DNA of 27,886 bases. Source: CAYMUR01 sp964393615. Its GTDB lineage: Bacteria > Planctomycetota > Planctomycetia > Pirellulales > Pirellulaceae. Shown here piece after piece: positions 14,400 through 23,420 of this stretch; the first letter of the stretch is position 1, and each line of letters starts with the position of its first letter. The notes beneath the pieces were generated by a model that was given only the letters and a program-made list of their open reading frames with translations, was not told the origin of the DNA and ran no database searches. Location: positions 1-27,886 of the forward strand of contig CAYMUR010000069.1 in the NCBI GenBank assembly GCA_964393615.1. Direction: 5' to 3'. A program made the position numbers and the translations under genes.

Positions 14400-15158
14400 G
14401 TGGCTCGTAAAAATACGATCGAGGACCATCTTGACAAGCTCGAACTCTGTGAGCGTTGCATTAATTATGTTTTTCGTGACAAAGAGTATCTACACGCTGC
14501 TTTGACTCATGCGTCCGGTGCTTCTAAACGTGTCACCTCCAACGAGCGTTTGGAATTTCTTGGTGACGCAATTTTGGGAGGAGTCGTATGCGAAATGCTA
14601 TACCACCGGTTTCCTGATTTTCTCGAAGGTGATTTGACTCGTATTAAATCCATCGTGGTAAGTCGCGAGACATGTGCTCGCATTAGTGATGAGTTGGGTT
14701 TGGAGTCTTGTTTGATTTTAGGGAAGGGTATTGCGTCACAGCGACGTGTTCCATCTTCGCTACTGGCGGATGTTTTTGAATCTTTGGTAGCTGCGATTTA
14801 CCTGGACGGTGGTGACCGTGAATCACGGATGTTTATTGATCGCCACATGGCGCCGGAAATTACAGCTGCTGCGAGTGGTGAGTTAGGGACAAACTACAAA
14901 TCCCAGTTACAGCATTTTGCGCAAAAGGAATTTGGTCACACACCAACCTATCAACTGATGGGCGAGACAGGTCCAGATCACAGCAAATGTTTCCAAATGG
15001 CAGCAGTCGTCAATGGGTCCGCTTATGCAGCTGCCTGGGGACGGAATAAAAAAGAAGCCGAACAGCGAGCTGCTTGTAACGCGTTGGCCCAGTTGGATGG
15101 ACAGCCAATTCTGTTTTCAGATGATATTGACAGTCTGATGCAAGAAATTCAAGACTAA
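14400..15158 (+). CDS. rnc: Ribonuclease III
   Basis: RNase III cuts double-stranded RNA in rRNA processing and mRNA control and works as a dimer in the cytoplasm. The protein has 252 residues and starts at GTG. The signature NERLEFLGDAIL lies at 48-59. Metal-binding acidic residues are visible at E49, E52 and D56, and again at D124 and E127 in LLADVFESL. A double-stranded RNA-binding domain covers about 165-235, starting NYKSQLQHFAQ and ending with GRNKKEAEQRAACNAL. No clear Shine-Dalgarno sequence precedes the GTG. It is the first plus-strand gene after the divergent protease promoter region. Confidence 0.95.
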   Translation: MARKNTIEDHLDKLELCERCINYVFRDKEYLHAALTHASGASKRVTSNERLEFLGDAILGGVVCEMLYHRFPDFLEGDLTRIKSIVVSRETCARISDELGLESCLILGKGIASQRRVPSSLLADVFESLVAAIYLDGGDRESRMFIDRHMAPEITAAASGELGTNYKSQLQHFAQKEFGHTPTYQLMGETGPDHSKCFQMAAVVNGSAYAAAWGRNKKEAEQRAACNALAQLDGQPILFSDDIDSLMQEIQD

Positions 15159-15326
15159 CCATATCTGTTTTTGAGAGTTGTCGAAGAGTAATAGGGTTAA
15201 TAAATCCGAATGATGAATGTTGGGGACCGTAGGAACTATGGTTCCAGTTGTTTTGGTATTCGCTATTCGGTGTAGTGCCCACATGCTGTTTTTGTTATTG
15301 CCTTCATTGGGACGAAAAGTCATCAA

Positions 15327-16361
15327 ATGTCACATCGTTGCGTTGCGCTTCTTTCCGGCGGTCTCGACAGTATGCTGGCGATCCGCTTGATGCAAGAACA
15401 GGGTATTGAAGTAGAAGCCTTAAACTTCAAGACGGTTTTTACTTGTTGCCAGGACGTTTCTGCTCAGGCGGCGCGAGAGCTGGGTGTACAACTGACAGTG
15501 ATCAGCACGGACGACGATTATTTGGAACTGATCAAGCGGCCACAGTTTGGATATGGTCGCGGTGCCAATCCCTGTGTTGATTGCCGTATTTATATGTTTG
15601 AACGTGCTTGGACCTACGCATGTCAAAATGATGCGCAGTTTCTGATCAGTGGCGAGGTGGTAGGTCAGCGACCTATGAGTCAAAAACGCCGGGATTTAGA
15701 TACAATATCGCATCAATCTGGCTTGACTGACCGTTTATTGCGCCCGCTTTCTGCGCAGGTGCTGCCTCCGACCTGGCCTGAACGGAAAGGGATTGTGGAC
15801 CGTTCCCGGCTCCACGGATTTGTGGGACGAAGTCGCAAAGGACTGATTAATCTGGCAAAACAATTTGGTTTCAAGGACATTCCCATGCCTTCAACCGGTT
15901 GTGCTCTGACGGAACCTCGCTTTTCTCAAAAAGTCCACGATCTGGTTCGACTGGACCCTGCTAGTTGTGGTTGGGATTTTGAATTGCTCAAAATAGGACG
16001 ACATTTTCGGCACAATCAACAGACGAAGGTAATTATTGGCCGTGACGCAGCAGACAATGATCAAATTACATACATGCACCAGCGAGAGGATGCCTCTCCG
16101 GCTGTCCGTTTGCACCCCCATCATTTTGCCGGTCCAGAAGGGTTGGTGATTGGTTCGATCAACGACCGGGCTTTAGAGTTTGCTGGGGCACTAGTACTGC
16201 GGCACGCACGACAGAATGACCCGGCCGGTGCTTTACTCGAAATCCATCGCGTCGACGAAGAGCAAACGGTGCTCCGCCGCTTTTGGCGGATGGACATGGC
16301 AGACCAAGCCGTGACGCTCGCGACGGCGCCAACCCCTGTGGTGTCTTTTCATGGAAACTGA
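15327..16361 (+). CDS. PP-loop ATPase of the MnmA/ThiI-like tRNA-thiolation group
   Basis: The 344-residue protein opens with the ATP-pyrophosphatase loop SGGLDS at 10-15. It has Cys83/Cys86 in NPCVDCRIYMF, resembling the cysteine region of MnmA, and Cys192 in PSTGCALT, at the place of the second catalytic cysteine. GEVVGQRPMSQ near 110-119 resembles the ThiI/MnmA substrate loop. The C-terminal 130 residues are a separate domain I cannot assign. Such proteins activate a tRNA uridine or other substrate by adenylation and transfer sulfur. The exact target cannot be read from sequence. The gene overlaps thiL by 11 nt, which implies coupled translation. Two thin alternatives are a QueC-like amidase and a sulfur-transfer role in thiamine synthesis. 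Confidence 0.7.
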   Translation: MSHRCVALLSGGLDSMLAIRLMQEQGIEVEALNFKTVFTCCQDVSAQAARELGVQLTVISTDDDYLELIKRPQFGYGRGANPCVDCRIYMFERAWTYACQNDAQFLISGEVVGQRPMSQKRRDLDTISHQSGLTDRLLRPLSAQVLPPTWPERKGIVDRSRLHGFVGRSRKGLINLAKQFGFKDIPMPSTGCALTEPRFSQKVHDLVRLDPASCGWDFELLKIGRHFRHNQQTKVIIGRDAADNDQITYMHQREDASPAVRLHPHHFAGPEGLVIGSINDRALEFAGALVLRHARQNDPAGALLEIHRVDEEQTVLRRFWRMDMADQAVTLATAPTPVVSFHGN

Positions 16362-17268
16362 ATTCGTTCGTTGGTTGCGCGAACGGATCCCCGCTCACCC
16401 GTTTTTGCTACTGGGGCCAGGTGACGACGCGGCGATCCTGGAGTGGAAGAGCCGTTCCGATTGCGTCGTTACGACTGACTTGCTTACGGACCAGGTCGAT
16501 TTTAATATCAATGCGACATCACTTGAGAGAATTGGGCGCAAAGCGTTAGCGGTCAATCTCAGCGATTTGGCTGCGATGGCTGCAGAGCCAGTTGGTGTCG
16601 TAATCAGCCTCGCGTTGCCCAGACAGGGTGCATTACAGATTGCACAACAGCTTTACGAAGGTATTTTGCCTCTGGCAGAACAGTGGTCCGTCGCCGTGGC
16701 TGGCGGTGACACCAACTGCTGGTGCGGTCCACTTGCGATTTCTGTGACCGCGATCGGTTGCGTAACGGAATATGGGGCGCTACGACGAGATGGTGCACAA
16801 ACGGGGGACGAAATCTTGGTTACCGGTGAGTTAGGTGGCAGTATTCTTGGCAAACAATTTGATTTTACACCTCGCATCGATGAAGCAATTTGTTTAAACA
16901 AAATGTTTGACATCCATGCAGCGATGGACATTAGTGACGGATTGAGTCTGGATTTGTCACGTATGATGGCTGAAAGCGGTTGCGGTGCCGAATTAGACCT
17001 GGCTGCTATTCCGATCTCCAAAGCGGCCCACCAACTTGCCAAAACAACGGGCATGGTACAAACTCCCTTACAGCATGCATTATCGGATGGAGAGGATTTC
17101 GAACTTATTTTAACGGTGCCAATGCCTGAATCCCGACGGTTGCTGGACCAGTCACCGTTGGAGACGCGATTGACCCGGATTGGTCGTTGTATTGACCAGG
17201 CTGGTCTTCATGTGTGCGATGCGGCGGGTCACCACAGACCATTGAGTCCACGTGGATTTACGCATTGA
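16351..17268 (+). CDS. thiL: Thiamine-monophosphate kinase
   Basis: ThiL phosphorylates thiamine monophosphate to the cofactor thiamine diphosphate using ATP. The protein has 305 residues, slightly short of the usual length. Motifs appear in order: GPGDDAA (22-28), TTDLLTDQVDF (41-51, normally D-x-L-x-E-x-x-H-F), NLSDLAAMAA (69-78), GGDT (118-121), DISDGLSLD (193-201) and DGEDFEL near 246-252. The acidic Mg2+/ATP ligands are kept, while His in the third motif is replaced by Asp. The start ATG lies inside the end of the upstream PP-loop gene. TsaE follows 60 nt later. Confidence 0.93.
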   Translation: METEFVRWLRERIPAHPFLLLGPGDDAAILEWKSRSDCVVTTDLLTDQVDFNINATSLERIGRKALAVNLSDLAAMAAEPVGVVISLALPRQGALQIAQQLYEGILPLAEQWSVAVAGGDTNCWCGPLAISVTAIGCVTEYGALRRDGAQTGDEILVTGELGGSILGKQFDFTPRIDEAICLNKMFDIHAAMDISDGLSLDLSRMMAESGCGAELDLAAIPISKAAHQLAKTTGMVQTPLQHALSDGEDFELILTVPMPESRRLLDQSPLETRLTRIGRCIDQAGLHVCDAAGHHRPLSPRGFTH

Positions 17269-17328
17269 AAAAAATTGTTCGGAAAACGAAATGCCTGATG
17301 AGTAACAAGGTTTAAAGATAGGTGACCA

Positions 17329-17835
17329 GTGAAAAGCGTTCTCTTTGAATCACGGTCCGAAGCAGAGACCGACCGTTTGGGCGCCGTTCTGGCAACAGTT
17401 CTTCCTGACGATATAAATATTGTCATTGGGTTGAATGGGACCCTAGGCGCTGGCAAGACAAGACTGGTTCAGGCTGTAGCTAGTGCTGCCGGGATTGATC
17501 GAAAAGATGTAACGAGTCCCACATTTGTTCTTTGCCAACAATACTATGGAAAACGTATGATTTTTCATTTAGATGCGTACCGCATTCGAGACGATGATGA
17601 ATTTCTAGAATTGGGAGTGGACGAAATATTTGCTGTGCCGGCCCTTGTTTTCGTGGAATGGGCGGATCGTGTCAAAAATTGCCTGCCGCCCACTCGGGTC
17701 GATGTGACGGTGTCTTTGACGTCGGACGACAACAGGCTATTCGAGATTGTTGACAGACAGTCGGCATCTTCCAAACTACTCTCGAGCATTGAATGTAGCC
17801 TTGCGTCGGAGCAGAGAGAAGACAGAGCGAAATAA
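17329..17835 (+). CDS. tsaE: tRNA threonylcarbamoyladenosine biosynthesis ATPase TsaE
   Basis: TsaE is the ATPase partner of TsaB/TsaD in making t6A37 in ANN-decoding tRNAs. The protein has 168 residues. It shows the Walker A motif GTLGAGKT at 37-44, SPTF at 63-66, the family motif HLDAYRI at 80-86, and VEWADRV at 109-115. The GTG start is preceded by AGGTGA a few bases upstream. The C-terminal tail is slightly longer than in E. coli TsaE. The next gene begins 27 nt later on the same strand. Confidence 0.93.
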   Translation: MKSVLFESRSEAETDRLGAVLATVLPDDINIVIGLNGTLGAGKTRLVQAVASAAGIDRKDVTSPTFVLCQQYYGKRMIFHLDAYRIRDDDEFLELGVDEIFAVPALVFVEWADRVKNCLPPTRVDVTVSLTSDDNRLFEIVDRQSASSKLLSSIECSLASEQREDRAK

Positions 17836-17862
17836 CGGCGACCAGTACCGGAGGCCAAGTCG

Positions 17863-19446
17863 GTGTCTTTCGAATGTGATGCGATCGTTGTGGGGGCGGG
17901 CCATAACGGGCTCATTTTGGGGACCTACCTTGCCCGGGCAGGTTTGGAAGTCGTGTGTCTGGAAAGACGAAGCTCGGTGGGTGGGGGCCTGACGACGATC
18001 GAGTATCCGGAACACTCGGGATTTCTGCACAATACCCACTCATTTTTTCACCGTGGCGTTACCCAGCTTCCTTGGTATCAGGATTTGGAACTGGAAAAAC
18101 ATGGGGCGCAATACATCCAGCCTGCTGTGAATGTAGCTCTGGTCACACGTGACGGGCAGGCTCTTATCTGGCATGAGGATTTTGACAAAACGCTAGATTC
18201 TGTGTCACAGTTTAGTAGACGCGATGCGGAAAAACTTGCGCATTGGCGCAAAAAATTTCGGCCGATTGTTTCGGGTATTTTGGAACCGGAATCCCAGGCG
18301 CCGCCGCTTCCGGCGAAACAACGCCGAGAACACCTGGCTCAATCGAACGAGGGACGTCAGTTGTTGCAGCTGTCTGAAATGACTCCTTGGGATTTTGTGA
18401 CACGTGAGTTTGAGCATCCGACAGTACAGTCTGCGTTACTTTTTTTTAATGGACTTCGCGAAGTTGACTTGCGTCAGCCAGGTATGGCCCATCATGTACC
18501 AGCGTTGATGGCGAGTGACCGCATGGCACAAATCTGCGTGGGAGGCAGTGCACAATTGAGCACTGCTCTTGTTTCTGCCTTCCAGGAGGCAGGCGGTACT
18601 GTCCAGACCGATGTGGTACTTGAGCAAATCCTTGTCGAGGGTCAACGGGTGGTTGGTATTCGTGAGAGTGATGGCCAGGAATACCGCGTCAAGCAACTCA
18701 TTGCTTCCGCACTCAATCCTCAGCAGACGTTTCTGGAACTGCTTGCTGCAGAATACGTACCGACAGACTGGCGGCGACAAGCGCTAGAATTCCGCTACAA
18801 CACTCTGGCACCCCTATTCGGGATTTATGTGAATCTTACGTCGCCACCACGTTATGCAGTCGCAGACATGCACGCTAGTGCGGACGAAGCATTGATGGTC
18901 ATTGTTGGTTTGGACCACTCGGATCAATTTCCTCAGATCGTGCAGCATCACGAATCAGGTACGATTCCACCTACAGTGATGTGGGGTAGCTGTCCCTCGC
19001 GATTTGATGCGACACAAGCCCCGGCTGGCAAGCACACAGCATTTATGTGGGAAAAGTTACCTTATCAATTGCATGGTGATTCTCGTCATTGGGACAGTCA
19101 AAAACTGTCCCACGGACGTGACATGCTTCGTGTATGGAAAGAGTATGTGCCGCAACTAGACGAAAAACTTCTGGAATGGTTTGTCACCAGTCCATTGGAC
19201 ACCGAGCGTGCCCTGGTTAACATGCGATATGGAGACTTGTTGGTGGGTAGTTTTTCTCATGGACAGACTGGCTACCACCGACCATTTCCTGGTGCAGGCC
19301 ATTACCGTAGTCACCTGCAGGGACTTTATCTATGCGGCTCATCCTGCCATCCAGGAGGCAATGTCACTGGGCTCCCTGGTTACAACAGCGCGCAAGTCGT
19401 TCTCGCTGATTTGGGCTTGGACTGGTACCAAGGCGAGGTGGGTTAA
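17863..19446 (+). CDS. Phytoene-desaturase-like FAD-dependent oxidoreductase
   Basis: The 527-residue protein carries the FAD motif GAGHNG at 11-16, the ERRSSVGGG segment that binds FAD in carotenoid desaturases and related oxidases, and a C-terminal GLYLCGSSCHPGGNVTGLPGYN, typical of the CrtI/PYROXD2 group. The GTG start at 17863 is supported by GGAGG 8 nt upstream, the clearest Shine-Dalgarno sequence in the window. No carotenoid genes (crtB, crtE) are nearby, so the substrate is unknown. It is the last gene of the plus-strand run and converges with the next gene, only 11 nt separating the stop codons. A 10-bp palindrome AACAGCTGTT spans this junction. Confidence 0.8.
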   Translation: MSFECDAIVVGAGHNGLILGTYLARAGLEVVCLERRSSVGGGLTTIEYPEHSGFLHNTHSFFHRGVTQLPWYQDLELEKHGAQYIQPAVNVALVTRDGQALIWHEDFDKTLDSVSQFSRRDAEKLAHWRKKFRPIVSGILEPESQAPPLPAKQRREHLAQSNEGRQLLQLSEMTPWDFVTREFEHPTVQSALLFFNGLREVDLRQPGMAHHVPALMASDRMAQICVGGSAQLSTALVSAFQEAGGTVQTDVVLEQILVEGQRVVGIRESDGQEYRVKQLIASALNPQQTFLELLAAEYVPTDWRRQALEFRYNTLAPLFGIYVNLTSPPRYAVADMHASADEALMVIVGLDHSDQFPQIVQHHESGTIPPTVMWGSCPSRFDATQAPAGKHTAFMWEKLPYQLHGDSRHWDSQKLSHGRDMLRVWKEYVPQLDEKLLEWFVTSPLDTERALVNMRYGDLLVGSFSHGQTGYHRPFPGAGHYRSHLQGLYLCGSSCHPGGNVTGLPGYNSAQVVLADLGLDWYQGEVG

Positions 19447-19457
19447 CAGCTGTTTGT

Positions 19458-21425
19458 TTAGGAAGAAGGCGTTGGTTCTGCGTTTTGAGATTTTTCCTCT
19501 TTGAACGTCTCGTTATCCGCACTGATTTCCCCTTTGTCTGTCAGTGCGAACAGGTGGTGATGGCCCCGTACGTAAAAATTTCCGTCGACAATGGCTGGCG
19601 TGGAGAGCACGCTTTCGCCGATGGGATTCTCGTGAAGTTGGTGAAACTCATCTCCGGCTTGGATGACGATGACGTTACCGTCTTCGGCCGTCAGGAATAC
19701 GTGTCCATCTGCTGCCACGGGTGAACTGACAAAGCTCCGCAAGCCACTCAGCTGCAATCGTTTTTTATAAAGTTGCTCGCCTGTAATCGCGTTGTAACAC
19801 GAGATAACCCCTCGGTTGGAGCAAACATAGAGCCGTCCTTGGTATGCCACGGGGGTCGGTAAGTAGGACCCTCCCTGCATGGTACTCCAATGTATGTATT
19901 CGTTTCGCGTTTGTTTACGATGAAGTGAAATATCACCCCGTGCTCGCAAGCTGATGGAATAAATGGGCTTGATCGGGCGATAACCGGACACAGCAAAGAT
20001 TGACCCGTAGGCAACAAAGGGCGTCGGCACAACGATTTCCGACCCCCCACTCAGGGTCCACCAGAGGTCACCGTTTTGTGCATCATACCCGCGTATACTG
20101 TGGGTCGCATTGGTGATCAACATCGGGCCCGCTGGCGTGTCGTAGACAGACGGAGTTGACCAGGACGGAATTTCATCCCGTTCGACTTTCCAGAGTTCGC
20201 TGCCGTCAACCAGTGCCAAAGCGGCCAGGTACGATTTTTCTTGGGCATCGCATTGAACGAGCACGCGGTCATTCCAGACGACGGGCGAACTGCCGAATCC
20301 CCATTCGTAGTCGTCGTCGTAAAACCAGCCACTACTCAAACTCCCCAGGTCTTTTTGCCAGACAAGCTCGCCTGTATCCGAATAGCAGAATAGGCCTTCA
20401 GTTCCAAAGCTGACAACGACAAATTTCCCATTGGTCGTTGCCGTGGCATTCGCGTGTGTTGATTTTAAATGCCGCTTGAGCCGTGGAATCCGTTCAATGG
20501 ACGTCCGTTCCCAAACGATCTCGCCAGTTTCACGGTCGATGGCGTAGAGTATGAAACGATGTAGCGACTGGTCATCTACCGAGGCCACATCTCCATAGTG
20601 ACCAATTGTTAATGCTTCATTGCCGGAGGCGCTCACGGCTGTCGAGACGTAAATTCGGTTGGCCCAGATAACAGGGGAGCAATGGCCCAATCCGGGAATA
20701 GGGGTTTTCCACCGTAAATTTTTAGAGAGAGGAGCATCCCATCGCAGTGGAACGTGATGACCGTCACCAATACCCCGTCCCTGAAAACCGCGAAATTGTG
20801 GCCAATGTTCCGAACAGACCGATTGGTCGTCGCTCTTGATTTGTTCCGGGCTGATAGGTGGTGGTGCAAACTCTGATTCCGATTTGGTGGGATTGTCCTC
20901 TTCCTCGGGAGACGGTTTGTCGTCTGTTTCCACGCTAATCAGTCCACCGTTTTCTTTCAGGAATTCTGCCACTTCCGTGTTGCCTCCCATGGTGGCCCAC
21001 CGGTAGGGAGTAAATTGATAGAACGTATCGACGTTGTTAACGTTTGCTCCGCGAGTGATTAACATTTTGACAACTTCCATGTGGCCACGTTCGGCTGCAA
21101 ACGCCAGGGCAGTCGCTCCGTATGCCGTTTGAGCATCAACCTCGACGCCGCTGTCAATGATTTGTCCCAATTCCACCGTGTCTCCCGTTTTGGCGGCATG
21201 CCACAGGTCCGAGGATGAATAAGCTGCCTTTTCCTTTTGTGGCTTTTCCTTTTGTGCCTGTAGAAGGGGAGGCCATTGCAGCAAGCATACCCCCCAACAG
21301 CATATAAGAATAAGAAGTGGTCGTTGAGTGTGGCGTTGGAATAACTGGCGAAGCCGCTCGAAGCAAGTAATGCGTTCCGATTCTTGCCTGCAATAAGAAC
21401 CGCCACTGTCGTTTATAATTGGCAT
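19458..21425 (-). CDS. Ankyrin-repeat plus PQQ-type beta-propeller protein, exported
   Basis: The preferred start is the ATG at 21425 (655 residues), although an in-frame ATG at 21512 gives 684. A long basic N-region precedes a hydrophobic segment at about 36-57 (PLLILICCWGVCLLQW), suggesting a signal peptide or anchor. A short KEKPQKEK repeat follows. Three ankyrin repeats span about 71-161. An acidic linker leads to WPQFRGFQGRG, the typical opening of planctomycete PQQ-like propellers. Repeats such as VYDTPAGPMLI, GDLWWTLSGG, RLYVCSNRGVI and GHVFLTAEDGN make up the propeller to the end. No dehydrogenase active site was recognised, so a scaffold or binding role outside the cytoplasm is likely. 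It is divergent from the SDR gene and convergent with the desaturase-like gene. Confidence 0.8.
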   Translation of the reverse strand: MPIINDSGGSYCRQESERITCFERLRQLFQRHTQRPLLILICCWGVCLLQWPPLLQAQKEKPQKEKAAYSSSDLWHAAKTGDTVELGQIIDSGVEVDAQTAYGATALAFAAERGHMEVVKMLITRGANVNNVDTFYQFTPYRWATMGGNTEVAEFLKENGGLISVETDDKPSPEEEDNPTKSESEFAPPPISPEQIKSDDQSVCSEHWPQFRGFQGRGIGDGHHVPLRWDAPLSKNLRWKTPIPGLGHCSPVIWANRIYVSTAVSASGNEALTIGHYGDVASVDDQSLHRFILYAIDRETGEIVWERTSIERIPRLKRHLKSTHANATATTNGKFVVVSFGTEGLFCYSDTGELVWQKDLGSLSSGWFYDDDYEWGFGSSPVVWNDRVLVQCDAQEKSYLAALALVDGSELWKVERDEIPSWSTPSVYDTPAGPMLITNATHSIRGYDAQNGDLWWTLSGGSEIVVPTPFVAYGSIFAVSGYRPIKPIYSISLRARGDISLHRKQTRNEYIHWSTMQGGSYLPTPVAYQGRLYVCSNRGVISCYNAITGEQLYKKRLQLSGLRSFVSSPVAADGHVFLTAEDGNVIVIQAGDEFHQLHENPIGESVLSTPAIVDGNFYVRGHHHLFALTDKGEISADNETFKEEKSQNAEPTPSS

Positions 21426-21605
21426 GATTGTCTCGTTTGCTGAGATTGTGAAAAGGTGCGCGGCCGAAAAATGAAGCGATGGATGGTGTTGGCTGCCCAA
21501 TGTGAATGGCATTTAATCTTAATGGGAATACCAACAAAATACCACGGGTGTGATGTGACTTTTGCAGTACAAAACAACAGAATTTCATGCCGAGACAAAA
21601 TAACA

Positions 21606-21667
21606 AGTGGATTGATACGAAACCAACAATCCACTGTCAAATTCCACTGTCAAAATCCACTGCCAAG
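21606..21667. repeat. Inverted and tandem TCCACTG repeats in the divergent ank-PQQ/SDR spacer
   Basis: AGTGGATTG (21606-21614) and CAATCCACT (21627-21635) are perfect 9-nt inverted repeats with a 12-nt loop. The right arm continues into three near-identical tandem units centred on TCCACTG (21629-21640, 21641-21654, 21655-21667). Four copies of one 7-base word in 62 bp suggests a regulator-binding array or a local repeat expansion. It lies about 180 nt upstream of the ank-PQQ ATG and 310 nt upstream of the SDR ATG. The rest of the spacer (21426-21977) shows only a small TTACGTAA palindrome at 21922 and no supported gene. Confidence 0.5.
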
Positions 21668-21977
21668 CCTTTTGGAATGGGCAATGTCACTGGCCGTGAA
21701 TCTAGCTTGTTGTTTTGGCGTGCACCTGTTTAGCGTGTTGAACAACGCAATGATTTCTTCAGTCGCCACATGGACTGATGCTGTGTCACCCAGAGAAAAT
21801 GTTGCCTTTGAATCGTGAGACTGACAGCGGACGAACTCCGCATGCCGACCTTCTATTTTCCTGGATGTACGGTATGGCACCGGGTATACGTACCATTCCC
21901 AAGTGGTAACATGTGAGAGTATTACGTAACGTGTCTTGATGATGGTGGAAATAGGTTTTCTGAAAGAATGCATTACG

Positions 21978-22757
21978 ATGGAAATTCTTGATCGTTTCCG
22001 ATTGGATGGTAAGCGTGTATTTATTTCGGGTGGCAGTCGTGGGCTTGGGCGGGAAATGGCCTTGGCACTGGCAAGTGCTGGTGCGGACATAGTTTTGGCC
22101 GCACGTGACCAGTCGAATTTGGAGCAAACCGCTGAGGAAATTCGACGGTATGGAAGGGAAGTCGTGCCCCTCCAGGCAGATATGGGCGAGATGTCGGATT
22201 GTGAACGTGTCTGTCAGATGGCGTTACAGCAGGGGCCGATTGATATATTAGTGAACAACGTTGGCGGCCGTCGTGTTAATATTCCGACGGTCGAGTTGCC
22301 ACTGGAAACGTGGCGTCAACTGGTTGATCTGAACCTGACCAGTACGTTTTTGTGTACCAAATTGATCGGCGGCGCAATGGTGCACCGGGGTGAAGGTGGC
22401 AGGGTGATAAATATTGCATCCATTGCAGGAATGATTGCCAACCGTGAAATAGGTGGGCGTTGCTACGAGGCAGCCAAAGCTGCTGTTATTCAATTTACTC
22501 GCGCTACAGCAGTGGACTGGGCTCCTGCTCGTGTGACCGTGAATGCGATCTGTCCTGGTTTTTTTATGACAGAACCGAATCGACATTGGAAGGCCGAATA
22601 TCCAGAGTTGATAAAAACGGCTGAGTCCCAAATTCCAATGAGTGAATTTGGTCAACCCGAAGACCTGGGGCCACTTGCTGTTTACTTGGCCAGTGATGCA
22701 GCGCGTTATGTCACTGGTGCGACCATGGTGATTGACGGTGGTTATACGCTTTGGTAA
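21978..22757 (+). CDS. Short-chain dehydrogenase/reductase (NAD(P)-dependent, classical SDR)
   Basis: The 259-residue protein has the classic SDR layout. The cofactor loop SGGSRGLG is at 17-24, NNVG at 93-96, and the catalytic tetrad is N119, S148, Y163 and K167 (YEAAK). NAICPGFFMTE follows and the C-terminus ends VTGATMVIDGGYTLW. It resembles gluconate 5-dehydrogenase/3-oxoacyl-ACP-reductase-like SDRs, but the substrate cannot be read. I chose ATG 21978 because it starts just before the DGKRVFISGG strand; an upstream in-frame ATG at 21936 adds 14 poorly conserved residues. A cupin gene follows 132 nt later on the same strand. Confidence 0.88.
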   Translation: MEILDRFRLDGKRVFISGGSRGLGREMALALASAGADIVLAARDQSNLEQTAEEIRRYGREVVPLQADMGEMSDCERVCQMALQQGPIDILVNNVGGRRVNIPTVELPLETWRQLVDLNLTSTFLCTKLIGGAMVHRGEGGRVINIASIAGMIANREIGGRCYEAAKAAVIQFTRATAVDWAPARVTVNAICPGFFMTEPNRHWKAEYPELIKTAESQIPMSEFGQPEDLGPLAVYLASDAARYVTGATMVIDGGYTLW

Positions 22758-22889
22758 TAGCCGCTATAATAGATCGTCCGTCAAAGCGATTCTTTGAATG
22801 GCAGCAGAAAAGAGCTGGAATATTGATTGGCGCCTGCTGGGTAGGAATCATTTAACAACTTCGAATCATGGGTAGCTTGCAGGGTGGTT

Positions 22890-23243
22890 ATGGAGCCTTC
22901 ACAATCTGGATCACATTATGTTGATGTGCCACAACTTGACTGGGAAGCGACTGAGTTTCCGGGTGTTATGAAGAAGACCTTGTGGCGTGACGAAAACTCT
23001 GGTGCGTTTACAGCTCTGTTCAGGTTGGAGCCAGGAGCGCGTTTGCCTTGCCATCGGCACACCGGTGTCGAGCAAACATACGTGTTGGAGGGAAGCCTGG
23101 TCGACGAGCATGGAGAGTGTACTGCTGGCAATTATGTGTGGCGCAGTGCAGGGTCAGTCCATGAAGCTTACAGTCCTGAAGGTTGTCTATCGATTGCGAT
23201 ATTTCAGCAGCCTAATGAGTTTATTTCGGAAGGTGCTTCCTAG
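22890..23243 (+). CDS. Small cupin protein, ChrR-like
   Basis: The 117-residue protein is a single cupin barrel with metal ligands His55, His57, Glu61 and His91 in CHRHTGVEQ and GSVHEA. It matches the anti-sigma ChrR cupin group, whose members bind Zn or another metal, often in oxidative-stress sensing or acetylacetone dioxygenase-like roles. No ECF sigma factor is adjacent, and no ChrR-type N-terminal Zn anti-sigma domain is present. I prefer ATG 22890 over GTG 22884 because AGGG lies 5 nt upstream of the ATG and would overlap the GTG. A TATAAT at 22765-22770 in the upstream spacer lacks a good -35 partner. Confidence 0.75.
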   Translation: MEPSQSGSHYVDVPQLDWEATEFPGVMKKTLWRDENSGAFTALFRLEPGARLPCHRHTGVEQTYVLEGSLVDEHGECTAGNYVWRSAGSVHEAYSPEGCLSIAIFQQPNEFISEGAS

Positions 23244-23258
23244 CTATTGGGCCATTGT

Positions 23259-23279
23259 GAATGTAATAAACACATTCAG
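23259..23279 (+). terminator. Stem-loop after the cupin gene
   Basis: TGAATGT (23259-23265) and ACATTCA (23273-23279) are perfect 7-nt inverted repeats with a 7-nt loop, 15 nt after the cupin stop. No U-run follows. It sits between convergent genes, cupin and lipoprotein, where a terminator is expected. Confidence 0.35.
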
Positions 23280-23420
23280 TATTCTGACTTGTGAACTGTC
23301 TCGATAACCGATGGACGCCTGATTTGTTGAGGTATAACGCCAAGCTGCTTTGAGTTTAGGCCTGCATGCAAGGACTGGCTGGCGTAGGAAATGGAGAAGG
23401 TTGCCGTTTCACGTATGCGT

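Noticed and set aside
22765..22770. TATAAT as the cupin promoter
   Set aside because: The hexamer is perfect, but no acceptable -35 lies 16-18 nt upstream and it is about 120 nt from the start codon; chance cannot be excluded.
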